64,000 nt of DNA from PALSA-610 sp038239145. Lineage in GTDB: Bacteria; Actinomycetota; Acidimicrobiia; IMCC26256; PALSA-610. Shown here in pieces: positions 25,002 through 34,118 of the stretch; the stretch's first letter is position 1, and each line of letters opens with the position of its first letter. Under the pieces are notes generated by a model. It searched no databases and was not told where the DNA came from. It saw nothing but the letters and a program-made list of their open reading frames with translations. A program made the translations under genes and the position numbers. The stretch covers positions 9,879 through 73,878 of the forward strand of contig JBBSFB010000018.1 of NCBI GenBank assembly GCA_038239145.1, given 5' to 3'.

Positions 25002-26234
25002 ATGGACGAACGACCACGAAATCTGAAAGCCATGTTGTCGGAGGCGAAGGACACCTCTGAGCTCATGGTCGATCTCGGGTACGCGTCGCTGTTCTTCGGC
25101 GACACGCGCATGGCCGACGAGGTCCACGAGCTCGAGGAGCGCCTCACCGAGCTCGTGCACGAGATGCGTGAGGTGTGCGTGCTCGCGGCGCGCTCGAAAC
25201 GGGACGCCGAGCAGATGTCGAGCGTCCTTCACGTCGTGTCCGCGATCGAGCGGATGGGCAACGCGGCCGTCGACATTGCGCGCGTCGTGACCCACCACCT
25301 CGGCATTCCCGCGTCGCTCGTCGCCGATCTGGCCGAGGCCGAAGAGGTGTCGCACCGCGTGCGCATCCGCCCGGAGTCGGCGTTGGCCAACCGTCAACTC
25401 GACAGCGTGGAACTGCCCGTGGAGGTGGGCATGCGAGTCGTCGCGATCCGTCGCGGCCGCGAATGGCTCATCGACCCCGACGGCGACGAGCATCTCCTGC
25501 CCGACGACGTGCTGATCCTGCGGGGCGCGCGCGAAGGAATCGGCGAAGTACGCGAGCTCGCAGGCGCGCCCGTATGGCGGTCGGCCGGCATCGAGGAGAA
25601 TCCCGCGATCTCCGACCTCGACCGGGCCGTCGACGTGCTGGTCGAGATGAAGAACGTGTCCGAGGCTGCCGTCGGGCTCGCCTACAGCGCGCTCCTGCTC
25701 AACGATCAGGGCCTCGCCACGCAGGTGACCCAGCTCGAGGACCGCCTCGACGAGATGCGCGAACAGTTGGAGCTCTGGGTGCTGCGGGCCGGGGCGGAGA
25801 CCGTCGACCCGTCGGGCCTGCGCGGGCTCTTGCACCTGGGCGCGGCGTCGGAAGAGGTCGGCGACGCGGCCCAGCAGCTGGTGTGGCTCGTGGAACAAGA
25901 AGAGGAGATGCACCCGATCCTCGCGGTCGCGCTAGGCGATGCCGACGAGGTCTTCGTGCAGTACCCGATCGCCCGCGACAGCGCGCTCGACGGCGAGATC
26001 GTCACCGGTACCCAGATCGGCGACGACACCGGTTTCCACCTGCTCGCGATCAGGCGGGAAGGCCGTTACCTGTACCGGCCCCGGCGGGTCACGCTCGCCG
26101 CCGGCGACGAGATCCTCGCGACCGGGCCGTGGGAAGGTCGCTCGGTGCTGGCCGAGCAGTGCGGTTTCCGCCTCGTCGAAGACGACGACACCGGGACCGT
26201 CGAGCTCGTGCCCGCGAACGTGCGCGTCCGGTAG
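25002..26234 (+). CDS. Tandem PhoU-like/TrkA_C regulatory protein
   Basis: 410 residues made of two copies of a ~200-residue module. Copy one has a PhoU-like helical segment ('KDTSELMVDLGYASLFFGDTRMADEVHELEERL', about residues 16-110) followed by a TrkA_C domain ('VGMRVVAIRRGREWLIDPDGDEHLLPDDVLILRG'). Copy two repeats this ('KNVSEAAVGLAYSALLLNDQGLATQVTQLEDRL', then 'TGFHLLAIRREGRYLYRPRRVTLAAGDEILATG'). TrkA_C domains bind small ligands, and PhoU-like bundles bind metals or partner proteins. Downstream of the transporter, it very probably gates or senses for it. Soluble, no signal peptide. Confidence 0.82.
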   Translation: MDERPRNLKAMLSEAKDTSELMVDLGYASLFFGDTRMADEVHELEERLTELVHEMREVCVLAARSKRDAEQMSSVLHVVSAIERMGNAAVDIARVVTHHLGIPASLVADLAEAEEVSHRVRIRPESALANRQLDSVELPVEVGMRVVAIRRGREWLIDPDGDEHLLPDDVLILRGAREGIGEVRELAGAPVWRSAGIEENPAISDLDRAVDVLVEMKNVSEAAVGLAYSALLLNDQGLATQVTQLEDRLDEMREQLELWVLRAGAETVDPSGLRGLLHLGAASEEVGDAAQQLVWLVEQEEEMHPILAVALGDADEVFVQYPIARDSALDGEIVTGTQIGDDTGFHLLAIRREGRYLYRPRRVTLAAGDEILATGPWEGRSVLAEQCGFRLVEDDDTGTVELVPANVRVR

Positions 26235-27068
26235 CTAGAAGGGTTTCGCGACCGCGAGGCTGACCGCGACCGCGGCCACACCCACCAGCACCCCGCCGAC
26301 GATGCCGAGCTCCGGGTGCCCGGCTTTGCGGGACTGGAGCATCGCTTCTGCGACCAGCACGCCGCCGATCGCGCCGCCGATGTGCGCGGCGATCGAGACG
26401 TTCGCGATCACGAAGTAGTCGAGGAACAAGTTGATGACCAGGAGCGGTCCGAAGCCGGTGTCCCAGAACCGCACCCCTTGGCGCTGCATCACGATCGTTG
26501 CGGCCGCCGCGACACCGAAGACCCCGCCCGAAGCGCCCGCGGAGACCGCGTGCGGCGTCGCGATCAACGCGCCCGCCGACCCGGCCGCCACCGACGCGAC
26601 GTAGATCAGGCCGAAGCGGACCGGACCCGCGCCGGGCTCGAGCAGTTGGCCGACGATCCATAAGAGCACCATGTTGAAGAACAGGTGCAGGAACCCCTCG
26701 TGGACCAGCGAGACCGTGAAGATGCGATACCACTGGCCCTGGTGCACGAGCGGGCCGAACAGCACCAGGTTGTCGGAGGTGTGACCGACGCCGCCGAAGT
26801 TCTTGTCGCGCAGCCCGATGACGATGAACGCGGCGACGGTGATGCCGACGATGATCTTCGTCGCGAGCATGTTCTCCTGCCGCGCGAAGAGCCCCACGCG
26901 CTGCCGGGTCGTGGGCGCAGCAGCTTTGACACAGTCGACGCACTGCGAGCCGACCGATGCAATGCGCAGGCAATCGGGGCACGCCGGACGTCCACATCGG
27001 GTGCACCGACGTCCGGTCTCCCGATCGGGGTGCCGGTAGCACGCGACCGGAGGCGATTCCTGCGTCAT
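26235..27068 (-). CDS. Rhomboid-family intramembrane protease with N-terminal zinc finger
   Basis: 277 residues from ATG 27068. The N-terminus carries eight Cys and a His in B-box-like pairs ('CYRHPDRETGRRCTRCGRPACPDC'), then six to seven membrane helices. Catalytic Ser is in 'SAGASGGVFG' (S180) and His in 'AAHIGGAIGG' (H229). 'FFNMVLLW' is the usual HxxxN-region variant with His replaced. Actinobacteria often have this zinc-finger-rhomboid type; substrates are unknown. ATG 27068 is preferred to GTG 27080 because the latter overlaps the -10 box. Confidence 0.88.
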   Translation of the reverse strand: MTQESPPVACYRHPDRETGRRCTRCGRPACPDCLRIASVGSQCVDCVKAAAPTTRQRVGLFARQENMLATKIIVGITVAAFIVIGLRDKNFGGVGHTSDNLVLFGPLVHQGQWYRIFTVSLVHEGFLHLFFNMVLLWIVGQLLEPGAGPVRFGLIYVASVAAGSAGALIATPHAVSAGASGGVFGVAAAATIVMQRQGVRFWDTGFGPLLVINLFLDYFVIANVSIAAHIGGAIGGVLVAEAMLQSRKAGHPELGIVGGVLVGVAAVAVSLAVAKPF

Positions 27069-27078
27069 AGACGGATTC

Positions 27079-27084
27079 ACGGTA
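27079..27084 (-). promoter_or_regulatory. -10 box of the rhomboid gene
   Basis: TACCGT on the minus strand, ten bases before ATG 27068, giving a leader of only a few bases. Confidence 0.4.
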
Positions 27085-27130
27085 CCGGCTCAGTACGACC
27101 CGAACGGCGCACCGGAGCGGCGCCGATCGG

Positions 27131-27136
27131 TAGCGT
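27131..27136 (+). promoter_or_regulatory. -10 box of the P-type ATPase gene
   Basis: TAGCGT, six bases before ATG 27143; probable leaderless promoter. Confidence 0.5.
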
Positions 27137-27142
27137 TGCCCG

Positions 27143-29548
27143 ATGAGCGACACCGGACTCGCGGGCGCCGCTACGACGACCGGGCCGAAGGGACTCACGG
27201 CCGCCGAGGTCGCGGAGCGGGTCCGCTCCGGCCAGGTGAATGTCGCCGACGAGCGCACGAGCCGGACCATCCCGGAGATCCTGCGGGCGAACGTGCTCAC
27301 CCGCTTCAACGCCATTCTCGGCGCGGCCTTCGTCCTCATCCTCGTGTTCGGCGAGGCCCGTGACTCGTTGTTCGGCTACGTCCTGATCCTGAACGCGCTG
27401 ATCGGCATCATCCAGGAGTGGCGGGCCAAACGCACGCTCGACCGTCTCGCCGTGTTGAACGCCCCCCGGGCCCGGGTCGTCCGTGACGGTGAGACTACGG
27501 AGATCGACGTCACCGCGGTCGTGCTCGACGACCTCTGCGACGTCCGTGCCGGTGACCAGTTGCCGGCCGACGGGGTGCTTCGCACCCAGGACGGGCTCGA
27601 GCTCGACGAGTCGATGTTGACGGGCGAGTCGGATCCGGTGACCAAGGGCGAGGGCGACGAGGTGCTCTCGGGGAGCATCGTCGTCGCCGGGCGCGGATGT
27701 ATCCAAACGACGCGCGTCGGCGGCGATTCCTATGCCCGCAAGATCGCGACCGAGGCCCGGCGGTTCACCCTCACGCAGTCCGAGCTGATGGACGGCATCA
27801 ATCAGATCCTGCGCTACGTGCAGTGGGCGTTGGTGCCGACCGCGATTCTCCTCGCGTTCAGCCAGTTCCGCGTGCAGGACACGCACCGCGCCGCGATCCA
27901 GGGCGTCGTGGCGGGCGTGGTGGCGATGGTCCCTGAAGGGCTCGTGTTGCTCACCTCGCTCGCGTTCGGGCTCGCGACGATCACGTTGGCCCGCCGGCAG
28001 GTGCTCGTACAGGAGTTGCCGGCGGTCGAGGGTCTGGCGCGCGTCGACACCGTCCTGCTCGACAAGACCGGCACGCTCACCGAGGGGGTCATCCGGTTCC
28101 AACAGGTGCATGCGCTCGTGCCGGACGATCCGGTTTCGGACGCGCTCGGCGCGCTGGCCGACGACGACAACCGCAACGCAACGATGACCGCGTTGAGCGT
28201 GGAGTTCTCCGCGCCCGATGGATGGACCCGGACCGCGTCGACTCCGTTCTCGTCGGGCCGCAAGTGGAGCGCGAAGACGTTCGGTGATAGGGGCTCGTGG
28301 GTGCTCGGCGCGCCGGAGATGGTGAGGCCCACGGTCGGTGCCGACGATCCGGTTCGGGCGCGGGCGAATCAGCTGGCCGGCGACGGGCAACGGGTGCTCC
28401 TGTTGGCGCACTCCGACGCCGCGCTCGTCGCCGAGAGCCTGCCCGACGGTCTGACTCCTTCCGCGCTCGTCGTGTTCGAGGAGAAGGTTCGGCCCGACGC
28501 GGCCGAAACCCTGCAGTACTTCGCGGACCAGGGCGTGCGGTGTGTGGTGATCTCCGGCGACAATCCACATACGGTCGGTGCCATCGCCCGTCAGGTCGGG
28601 ATCCAGGGCGCCGATCGTCCGTACGACGCGCGCGAGCTCCCCGACGACGTCGACGCGCTCGCCTCGGTGCTCGAAGAGTTCTCGGTGTTCGGGCGGGTGT
28701 CGCCCCAACAGAAGCGGGCGATCGTCGGCGCCCTCCACCACGGTGGTCACTACGTCGCGATGACCGGCGACGGGGTGAACGACGCGCTCGCGTTGAAGGA
28801 TGCCGACATCGGCATCGCGATGGGGAGCGGGGCTCCCGCCACGCGCGCGGTGGCGCAGGTCGTGCTGCTCGACGGTCGGTTCGCGAGCATGCCCAGCGTC
28901 GTCGCGGAAGGGCGCCGCGTGATCGCGAACGTAGAACGGGTCGCGACGTTGTTCGTGACCAAGACGTTCTACGCGATGTTGTTGGCGATCGCGATCGGGA
29001 TCGCGCGTTGGCCCTACCCGTTCCTGCCACGCCATCTCACGATCGTCAGCAGCCTCACCATCGGGATTCCTGCGTTCTTCCTCGCGCTCGCGCCGAACCG
29101 CCGTCGGTACGTTCCCGGGTTCGTCCGCCGGGTGGTCGCGATTGCGGGCCCGGCCGGGGTGGTCGCGTCGGCATCGACGTTCGGCGCGTTCGCGATTGCT
29201 CGTCACTATGACGACCTCGAGGTGTCGCGCACCGCCGCCACGATCACGCTGCTGCTCGTCGGCCTCTGGGTGCTGAACCTGCTGGCCCGACCGATCACAC
29301 CGCCGCGCGCGCTCCTGTTCGGCGCCATGGTGGGTGCCTTCGTCGTGATCCTCGTCGTTCCCGGGCTGCGCGACTGGTTCGCGCTCAACCTCCCGAGCGG
29401 ACCTTCGACGTGGGCCGCCGGACTGAGCGCGGCCGCGGGAATCGCGACGCTGGAACTGGGGTGGCAGGCGCGGCAATGGCGACTCGCCCTCGCCGATCGC
29501 ACGGCCCGTTGGGCGTGGCACGGACCTTCGGCTCGTCGCGACACCTGA
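27143..29548 (+). CDS. Cation-transporting P-type ATPase (CtpE-like)
   Basis: 801 residues. All P-type motifs are present: 'LTGES' in the actuator domain, the phosphorylation site D307 in 'DKTGTLTEG', 'MTGDGVNDALALKDADIGIAMG' in the hinge, and the M4 segment 'VAMVPEGLVLLTSLAF'. That M4 sequence closely matches mycobacterial CtpE, implicated in Ca2+ uptake, rather than heavy-metal pumps; no Cys-rich metal domain is seen. About ten membrane helices. Leaderless, divergent from the rhomboid. With the double-MgtE transporter nearby, this region is rich in divalent-cation transport. Confidence 0.9.
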   Translation: MSDTGLAGAATTTGPKGLTAAEVAERVRSGQVNVADERTSRTIPEILRANVLTRFNAILGAAFVLILVFGEARDSLFGYVLILNALIGIIQEWRAKRTLDRLAVLNAPRARVVRDGETTEIDVTAVVLDDLCDVRAGDQLPADGVLRTQDGLELDESMLTGESDPVTKGEGDEVLSGSIVVAGRGCIQTTRVGGDSYARKIATEARRFTLTQSELMDGINQILRYVQWALVPTAILLAFSQFRVQDTHRAAIQGVVAGVVAMVPEGLVLLTSLAFGLATITLARRQVLVQELPAVEGLARVDTVLLDKTGTLTEGVIRFQQVHALVPDDPVSDALGALADDDNRNATMTALSVEFSAPDGWTRTASTPFSSGRKWSAKTFGDRGSWVLGAPEMVRPTVGADDPVRARANQLAGDGQRVLLLAHSDAALVAESLPDGLTPSALVVFEEKVRPDAAETLQYFADQGVRCVVISGDNPHTVGAIARQVGIQGADRPYDARELPDDVDALASVLEEFSVFGRVSPQQKRAIVGALHHGGHYVAMTGDGVNDALALKDADIGIAMGSGAPATRAVAQVVLLDGRFASMPSVVAEGRRVIANVERVATLFVTKTFYAMLLAIAIGIARWPYPFLPRHLTIVSSLTIGIPAFFLALAPNRRRYVPGFVRRVVAIAGPAGVVASASTFGAFAIARHYDDLEVSRTAATITLLLVGLWVLNLLARPITPPRALLFGAMVGAFVVILVVPGLRDWFALNLPSGPSTWAAGLSAAAGIATLELGWQARQWRLALADRTARWAWHGPSARRDT

Positions 29549-29591
29549 CTGACCGGGGCCACCCGGCTGCGGCGGGGATCCGAGCGTCAGA

Positions 29592-30989
29592 TCAACAGTG
29601 CAGCGTCCCTGAGTCCGGGCGGGCGATCGGATCGACCGGCGGCGTGGGCGTCGCGGTCTGGGCCGGGCCCGCGCTCGACGGGTGCCCGAAGTCTTCGGTG
29701 AGGAACACCGAGCCGTCGGCGGAGCAGTGCACGCCGACGCCGACCCGGGTAAACCCGGGGGCGAGGATGTTCGTGCGGTGGCCGTCGGAGTGCATCCACG
29801 CGTCGTGCAGGGCGCCTACCGTCGTGCCGCCGCTGCCGGCCGCGATGTTCTCCCCGACGAAGTTGTAGGGCCCGAGCAGGTCGCCGATGGCGCTGTGGCG
29901 GAACCCGTTGGCGGCCATGTTGGCGGCCCAAGTGGCGGCGTAGTTCGCGAGGCTCTGATCCCAGGCGAGGGGAGCGATGTGGCGCGCCGCACGTTCGCTG
30001 TTCAGGCGGCCGAGGAGATCGGCGGCCATCACGTCGGTCTTGGTACCGACGCCGGGTGCACACTTCGGCGGCGGCGACGACGGCGAGAAGGCGTACGTCC
30101 TCGCGTCGGCGAATGCGATCCAGTAGCCCCGCGCGCCGGGCGACATGGCCACGGCGACGGCCGGGGCGCCGGGGCACGCATTCACTGCGGATCCGTAGAA
30201 CGGGCTGTTCGCACCGAAGCGGAACAGTCCACCGTCGGCGGCGACCATGGTGTAGCCGGCGCCGGTAGATGCCGCCGCCATGCCGCTGATCGGTTCGTTC
30301 AACCGGATCGCTCCGGTGGAACCGAAGAAGGATGCGTTGAACGCGAAGATGCCACCGTCGCTCGCGACCAACCAGTAGCCGCGGCCGCTCGGCGTCGACG
30401 CCATGCCCGTGATCGGTTGATTGATGTGCATCCCTCCGGTCGAGCCGGCGAAGGGCGCGTTGAAGGCGAAGATGCCACCATCGCTCGCGACCAACCAGTA
30501 GCCGTCGCCACTCGGGGTCGCGGCCATGCCGACGATCGGCAGATTCAGTTGGTGTCCGCCCATCGAACCGTGGAACGCGGCGTCGCCGAAGCCGAACACG
30601 GCGCCGCGACGATCGGTGAGCCAGTAACCGTGACCGGTTCGCGTCGCCGCAATGGCGACGATCGTGTCGTGCGCGAAGCCGACGGCCGACCCGTAGAAGT
30701 GCGCGTCGCCCGCGGTGAGTACGCCGCCGTCGGCGGCGGCCCGCCAGTAACCCTTACCGGTCGGTGTCGCTGCGATGCCGATGACCGGGGCCGCGAGCGC
30801 GGCGGTATTCGACTGGACGGACACGTTCGCGGTACGCACGGGTGTGGCCGCCGCGGCGGTGATGCCGGTCGTGATGCCGACGAACGCGCCGGCCCCCGCG
30901 ACGAGAGAAAGTACGAGCGCGATGACCGAAGCACGCATGTGGCGCGCAGCAGAGCGATTGCGCCGCGCGTCGCCTCGAGCTTGCTCCAT
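29592..30989 (-). CDS. Secreted CAP-domain protein with six N-terminal sheet repeats
   Basis: 465 residues from ATG 30989 (GGGGAG six bases upstream). A signal sequence with one hydrophobic helix ('VIALVLSLVAGAGAFVGIT') comes first. Then six repeats of about 42 residues of the type 'GYWLVASDGGIFAFNAPFAGSTGG' follow, ending around residue 310. The C-terminal ~130 residues are a CAP/SCP domain ('LNSERAARHIAPLAWDQSLANYAATWA', 'HSDGHRTNILAPGFTRVGVGVH'). The repeat type probably forms a beta-propeller and is common in Acidimicrobiia secreted proteins. Two repeats are nearly identical at DNA level around 30340-30510, so recombination may change copy number. Confidence 0.85.
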   Translation of the reverse strand: MEQARGDARRNRSAARHMRASVIALVLSLVAGAGAFVGITTGITAAAATPVRTANVSVQSNTAALAAPVIGIAATPTGKGYWRAAADGGVLTAGDAHFYGSAVGFAHDTIVAIAATRTGHGYWLTDRRGAVFGFGDAAFHGSMGGHQLNLPIVGMAATPSGDGYWLVASDGGIFAFNAPFAGSTGGMHINQPITGMASTPSGRGYWLVASDGGIFAFNASFFGSTGAIRLNEPISGMAAASTGAGYTMVAADGGLFRFGANSPFYGSAVNACPGAPAVAVAMSPGARGYWIAFADARTYAFSPSSPPPKCAPGVGTKTDVMAADLLGRLNSERAARHIAPLAWDQSLANYAATWAANMAANGFRHSAIGDLLGPYNFVGENIAAGSGGTTVGALHDAWMHSDGHRTNILAPGFTRVGVGVHCSADGSVFLTEDFGHPSSAGPAQTATPTPPVDPIARPDSGTLHC

Positions 30990-31136
30990 CGGATCTCCCC
31001 GTACCGCCGCCCGTGCCTGTCTTCCACGAGTCAATTCGGCACGTTTCGACGCGCGATTGAGGGGATTCGCAGGCGAGCGCATGCGCCGCGCGGGCGAGAG
31101 CGGACGTTGCCGGACGAATCGACCCTGGTTGGCGAT

Positions 31137-33044
31137 CTAGCGATGCGCCGTGGTCGGAGTGGAGTTTGACCTGGTAGTCGTGGGCGCGTGACCAATTGTG
31201 GTCGGCGTCACCGGCGGCTTCGGGGCCGTTGTCGGCGCCACTGGATTTCCGCCCGCATTTCCGACGAGCACGCTGTTCTGCAGCATCGGATAGTGCACCT
31301 GATAGTGCGTCTGGACGGGCGGTCTGCCCGGCTGGGTAATCAGGCGGTCGAACTCCACGTCGTAGCCCGTCTCACCCGTCGAGATGGTGTCGTGCTCGCC
31401 GGGCAGCAGCTTGGGACACGAGTTGTTCGGGTCCTGCGCGGGCTTGGTCACCGGGCACGGGATCAGCTTGTCGGTGATCGGCTCGGTGTGCAGGATCTTG
31501 CGGTTCGTCTCGGACGCGACCCGGCCGTCGGTGTTGCCGTAGAACGTGACGGTGATCGACGTGCTGCTGTAGCTGGTGCGGATCAACACGCCGTGCTTCG
31601 AGTCGTTGCGGAACTTCAGGTCGACGTACGGCCACACGATCGTGGCTTCTCGCCCGAGCGGATAGCGCGAGACGTAGTAGTGGTGCGGCGAGTGGTCGAC
31701 GTCGACGTACCCGCCGAAGAACGCCGCGTTGAAGAGTGTCGTCGTCAGCTGGCTGATGCCGCCGCCGTAATCCTGCCCGAAGCCGTCTTCGACCTCGATC
31801 GGCGCCTGCACGTATCCCTTCTCGGGTGTGCGTTGTCCGAGCTTGGCGTTCAGAGAGAACGTCTGACCGGGAGTGACGACCGTGTTGTCGAGCGTGTCGG
31901 CCGCGAGATGGATGTTGTGCACGCGCGGCTCGCCCGACAGGTAGTTCGTCGTGAACGACGACACCTGGTGCGTGATGCCGAGCGCGGTGGCCCACGCCGT
32001 GTCGTGCACGGGATGTTCGTCGGTGATCGATGCAGTGATCGCTCGGTCATCGCGCAGGATGGAATTTCCGACGGCTTCGAGATTGAGCTGACGACCGTCT
32101 CGCGAGGGCACGACGGTCACGGCATTCGCGTTGCGGATGTTCCACGTGGCGTCGACGGATGGTTGTTCCACCGCGCCGAACGCGGGCGCGAGCACGAACC
32201 GCAGCTTCTGCGGATCGATCGTCAGACCGAGCGAATGGCGATTGGTCGTCGTCCCGAGCGTCGACGCGATCTGCGCCGACGTGAGCGTGACGTGCGTCGT
32301 CCCCGCGACGACGACGAAATCGCCGGTCAGGATCGAGCGCGCCCGAGCGAGCGCGGCGTCCACCGCGGCCTTGTCGGTGTGCGGCTCGACCACACCGACG
32401 GGAAGATCAAGATCGGTGCGGGTCCTCCCGGCCAACATCTCCCGGAGTGCGTGCTCGGCCTCGTCGCGCTGGAGACCTCGACCCGAGTGCGGCTCCACCG
32501 GAACCACTGTTGCCCCCTGGAAGCGCAGGTCTCCCTCGACCAACCCGGTCTGCAGCGCGCTCGTCCAGCCGTCGAGCACTCCCTCGAATCGGTTCTCGTC
32601 GTAGCGCACGACGAGGTCGACGTTCTCGGCGCGGAAACGGCGGAGCAGGGTGTCCCCGATGAGACCCAGCCGGTTCGAGTCGCGACCCGCGCTCTGCGCG
32701 GCGCGCAGAGTTGCATCGACGTCGACCGAGAAGCCGATCAGGCTGGGATCGACGACGAAGGTCTGCTGGCCTGCATGTGCGTGGATGGTCTCGGTGTCGA
32801 GTTGCCGACTCATCTGCTCGACGGCGGCGCGCGCCGGTGAGTCCTTCATGCTCCCGATGTGCATGCCGTCGAGCCGTACACCGGGAAGTATCGATCCCGA
32901 GTAATAGGTGTGCTCGACCGCGGAAGCCACCGCGAGCAGCACACCGAGCCCGACGATCACGCCGGTCACGATCAAGATGATGCGCCGGACCTTCGCGCTC
33001 GCGATCGACTTTCGGGAGCCAACGACTGATGCTGCCTCCGTCAT
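31137..33044 (-). CDS. VanW-family protein with peptidoglycan-binding repeats
   Basis: 635 residues. One N-terminal membrane helix ('IILIVTGVIVGLGVLLAVASAV', about 20-41) anchors an outside domain. Two ~100-residue 'putative peptidoglycan-binding' (PG_binding_4-like) domains follow, then the VanW block ('NNIHLAADTLDNTVVTPG'-type region with 'GYVQAPIEVEDGFGQDYGGGISQLTTTLFNAAFFGG'), and a Pro/Thr-rich tail. VanW proteins occur beside cell-wall genes but their chemistry is unsettled. ATG 33044 is eight bases behind a TAGCCT box. Divergent from the second adenylate cyclase. Confidence 0.85.
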   Translation of the reverse strand: MTEAASVVGSRKSIASAKVRRIILIVTGVIVGLGVLLAVASAVEHTYYSGSILPGVRLDGMHIGSMKDSPARAAVEQMSRQLDTETIHAHAGQQTFVVDPSLIGFSVDVDATLRAAQSAGRDSNRLGLIGDTLLRRFRAENVDLVVRYDENRFEGVLDGWTSALQTGLVEGDLRFQGATVVPVEPHSGRGLQRDEAEHALREMLAGRTRTDLDLPVGVVEPHTDKAAVDAALARARSILTGDFVVVAGTTHVTLTSAQIASTLGTTTNRHSLGLTIDPQKLRFVLAPAFGAVEQPSVDATWNIRNANAVTVVPSRDGRQLNLEAVGNSILRDDRAITASITDEHPVHDTAWATALGITHQVSSFTTNYLSGEPRVHNIHLAADTLDNTVVTPGQTFSLNAKLGQRTPEKGYVQAPIEVEDGFGQDYGGGISQLTTTLFNAAFFGGYVDVDHSPHHYYVSRYPLGREATIVWPYVDLKFRNDSKHGVLIRTSYSSTSITVTFYGNTDGRVASETNRKILHTEPITDKLIPCPVTKPAQDPNNSCPKLLPGEHDTISTGETGYDVEFDRLITQPGRPPVQTHYQVHYPMLQNSVLVGNAGGNPVAPTTAPKPPVTPTTIGHAPTTTRSNSTPTTAHR

Positions 33045-33052
33045 CGGGCGGC

Positions 33053-33062
33053 AGGCTAGCGA
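33053..33062. promoter_or_regulatory. Back-to-back -10 boxes between vanW and cyclase genes
   Basis: On the minus strand TAGCCT (33058-33053) lies eight bases before the VanW ATG. On the plus strand TAGCGA (33057-33062) faces the cyclase. They share the bases T33057-A33058. The plus-strand box lacks the final T, so it is the weaker half. Confidence 0.4.
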
Positions 33063-33080
33063 AACGGGAAGAATGGGAGT

Positions 33081-34118
33081 ATGCGCGAGGATCTACGCAG
33101 TCGGCTCGTTTCGCTGGGCGCGTCCGACGCCGACATCTCGAGGGCCGACACCCAGGGTTGGCTCCCGCTCCTCGCGTTCGAGCGCACCTTGTTGCCGGGT
33201 GAGCGACGCTACGACCTGGCCGCGCTCGTCCGCGAGGCGGGCATCGACGAAGACCTCGCGCGCGGGTTGTGGCGGGCCGTGGGCTTCCCCGATGTTCCCG
33301 CCGACCTCGCCGTGTTCACGGAACGCGATGTCGAGGCCGCGCGGCTGGCGTTCTCGCAGGCGTCGCCACGCGAGATCGAGCAGGGGACGCTTTTGCAGCA
33401 GGTTCGTGTGATCAGTGGTTCGCTCGCCCGGGTCGCGGCGGTGGAGGCCGAGGGTTTCACCGATCTCCTGGCGGAGCTGAAGACGCAAGGCGTGCCCGAC
33501 GAAGAGATCGCACTCGGGCTCCTCGACGACACCCGCCTCGACGAAGTCGGGCTGCTGATCGACTACGTGCACCGTCTGCAGCTCCGCGCCGCGGTATGGC
33601 GGCGGACCGTGCTTGCGGCCGAGCCCGAGATCGCGGTCGCAATCGGTTTCGCCGATCTGGCCGGTTACACACCGCTCAGCGCGTCGCTCGATGCGATGGA
33701 ACTCTCCGAGCTGGTCGGCCGCTGGGAAGCTGTCGCCTACGACGCCGTCGCCACGAGCGGCGCCCGGGTCGTGAAGACGATCGGCGACGAAGTCATGTAC
33801 GTCGGTCTGACCAACGAAGCGGTCGCGGCGTCGCTCGCGTTGCGGGAGGCGGCCGCGGCCGCGTCCTTGCCCGCGGTGCGGATCGGGCTCGCGGCCGGAC
33901 CGGTGGTGTCGCGCGACGGTGACTATTTCGGTCCGGTCGTGAACCTCGCGAGCCGGTTGACAGACCTCGCGACTCCGGGAGAGATGCTGGTCCCGGCGGC
34001 GCTTCGCGACGAGCTGCAGGCCGACCCGGCCGGGGCCCTGCACTGGGTGCCGAAGGGAGTTCAGCAGGTCCGCGGCATCGGGTCGGTCGAGGTCTTTGCG
34101 TTGGAGCGCACCAGGTAG
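33081..34118 (+). CDS. Second class III adenylate cyclase, Rv1264-like
   Basis: 345 residues. A helical regulatory N-terminus (about 1-180; 'ADTQGWLPLLAFERTLLPGERRYDLAALVREAGI') precedes the catalytic domain. Metal-binding Asp is in 'GFADLAGYTPL' (about 192), Lys and second Asp in 'VVKTIGDEVMYV', and Asn/Arg in 'VVNLASRL', so all key residues are present. It resembles the cyclase at 2416-3534 in architecture but is shorter. GGGAG lies just before the ATG. The TAG stop forms part of the -10 box of mca. Soluble. Confidence 0.88.
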   Translation: MREDLRSRLVSLGASDADISRADTQGWLPLLAFERTLLPGERRYDLAALVREAGIDEDLARGLWRAVGFPDVPADLAVFTERDVEAARLAFSQASPREIEQGTLLQQVRVISGSLARVAAVEAEGFTDLLAELKTQGVPDEEIALGLLDDTRLDEVGLLIDYVHRLQLRAAVWRRTVLAAEPEIAVAIGFADLAGYTPLSASLDAMELSELVGRWEAVAYDAVATSGARVVKTIGDEVMYVGLTNEAVAASLALREAAAAASLPAVRIGLAAGPVVSRDGDYFGPVVNLASRLTDLATPGEMLVPAALRDELQADPAGALHWVPKGVQQVRGIGSVEVFALERTR

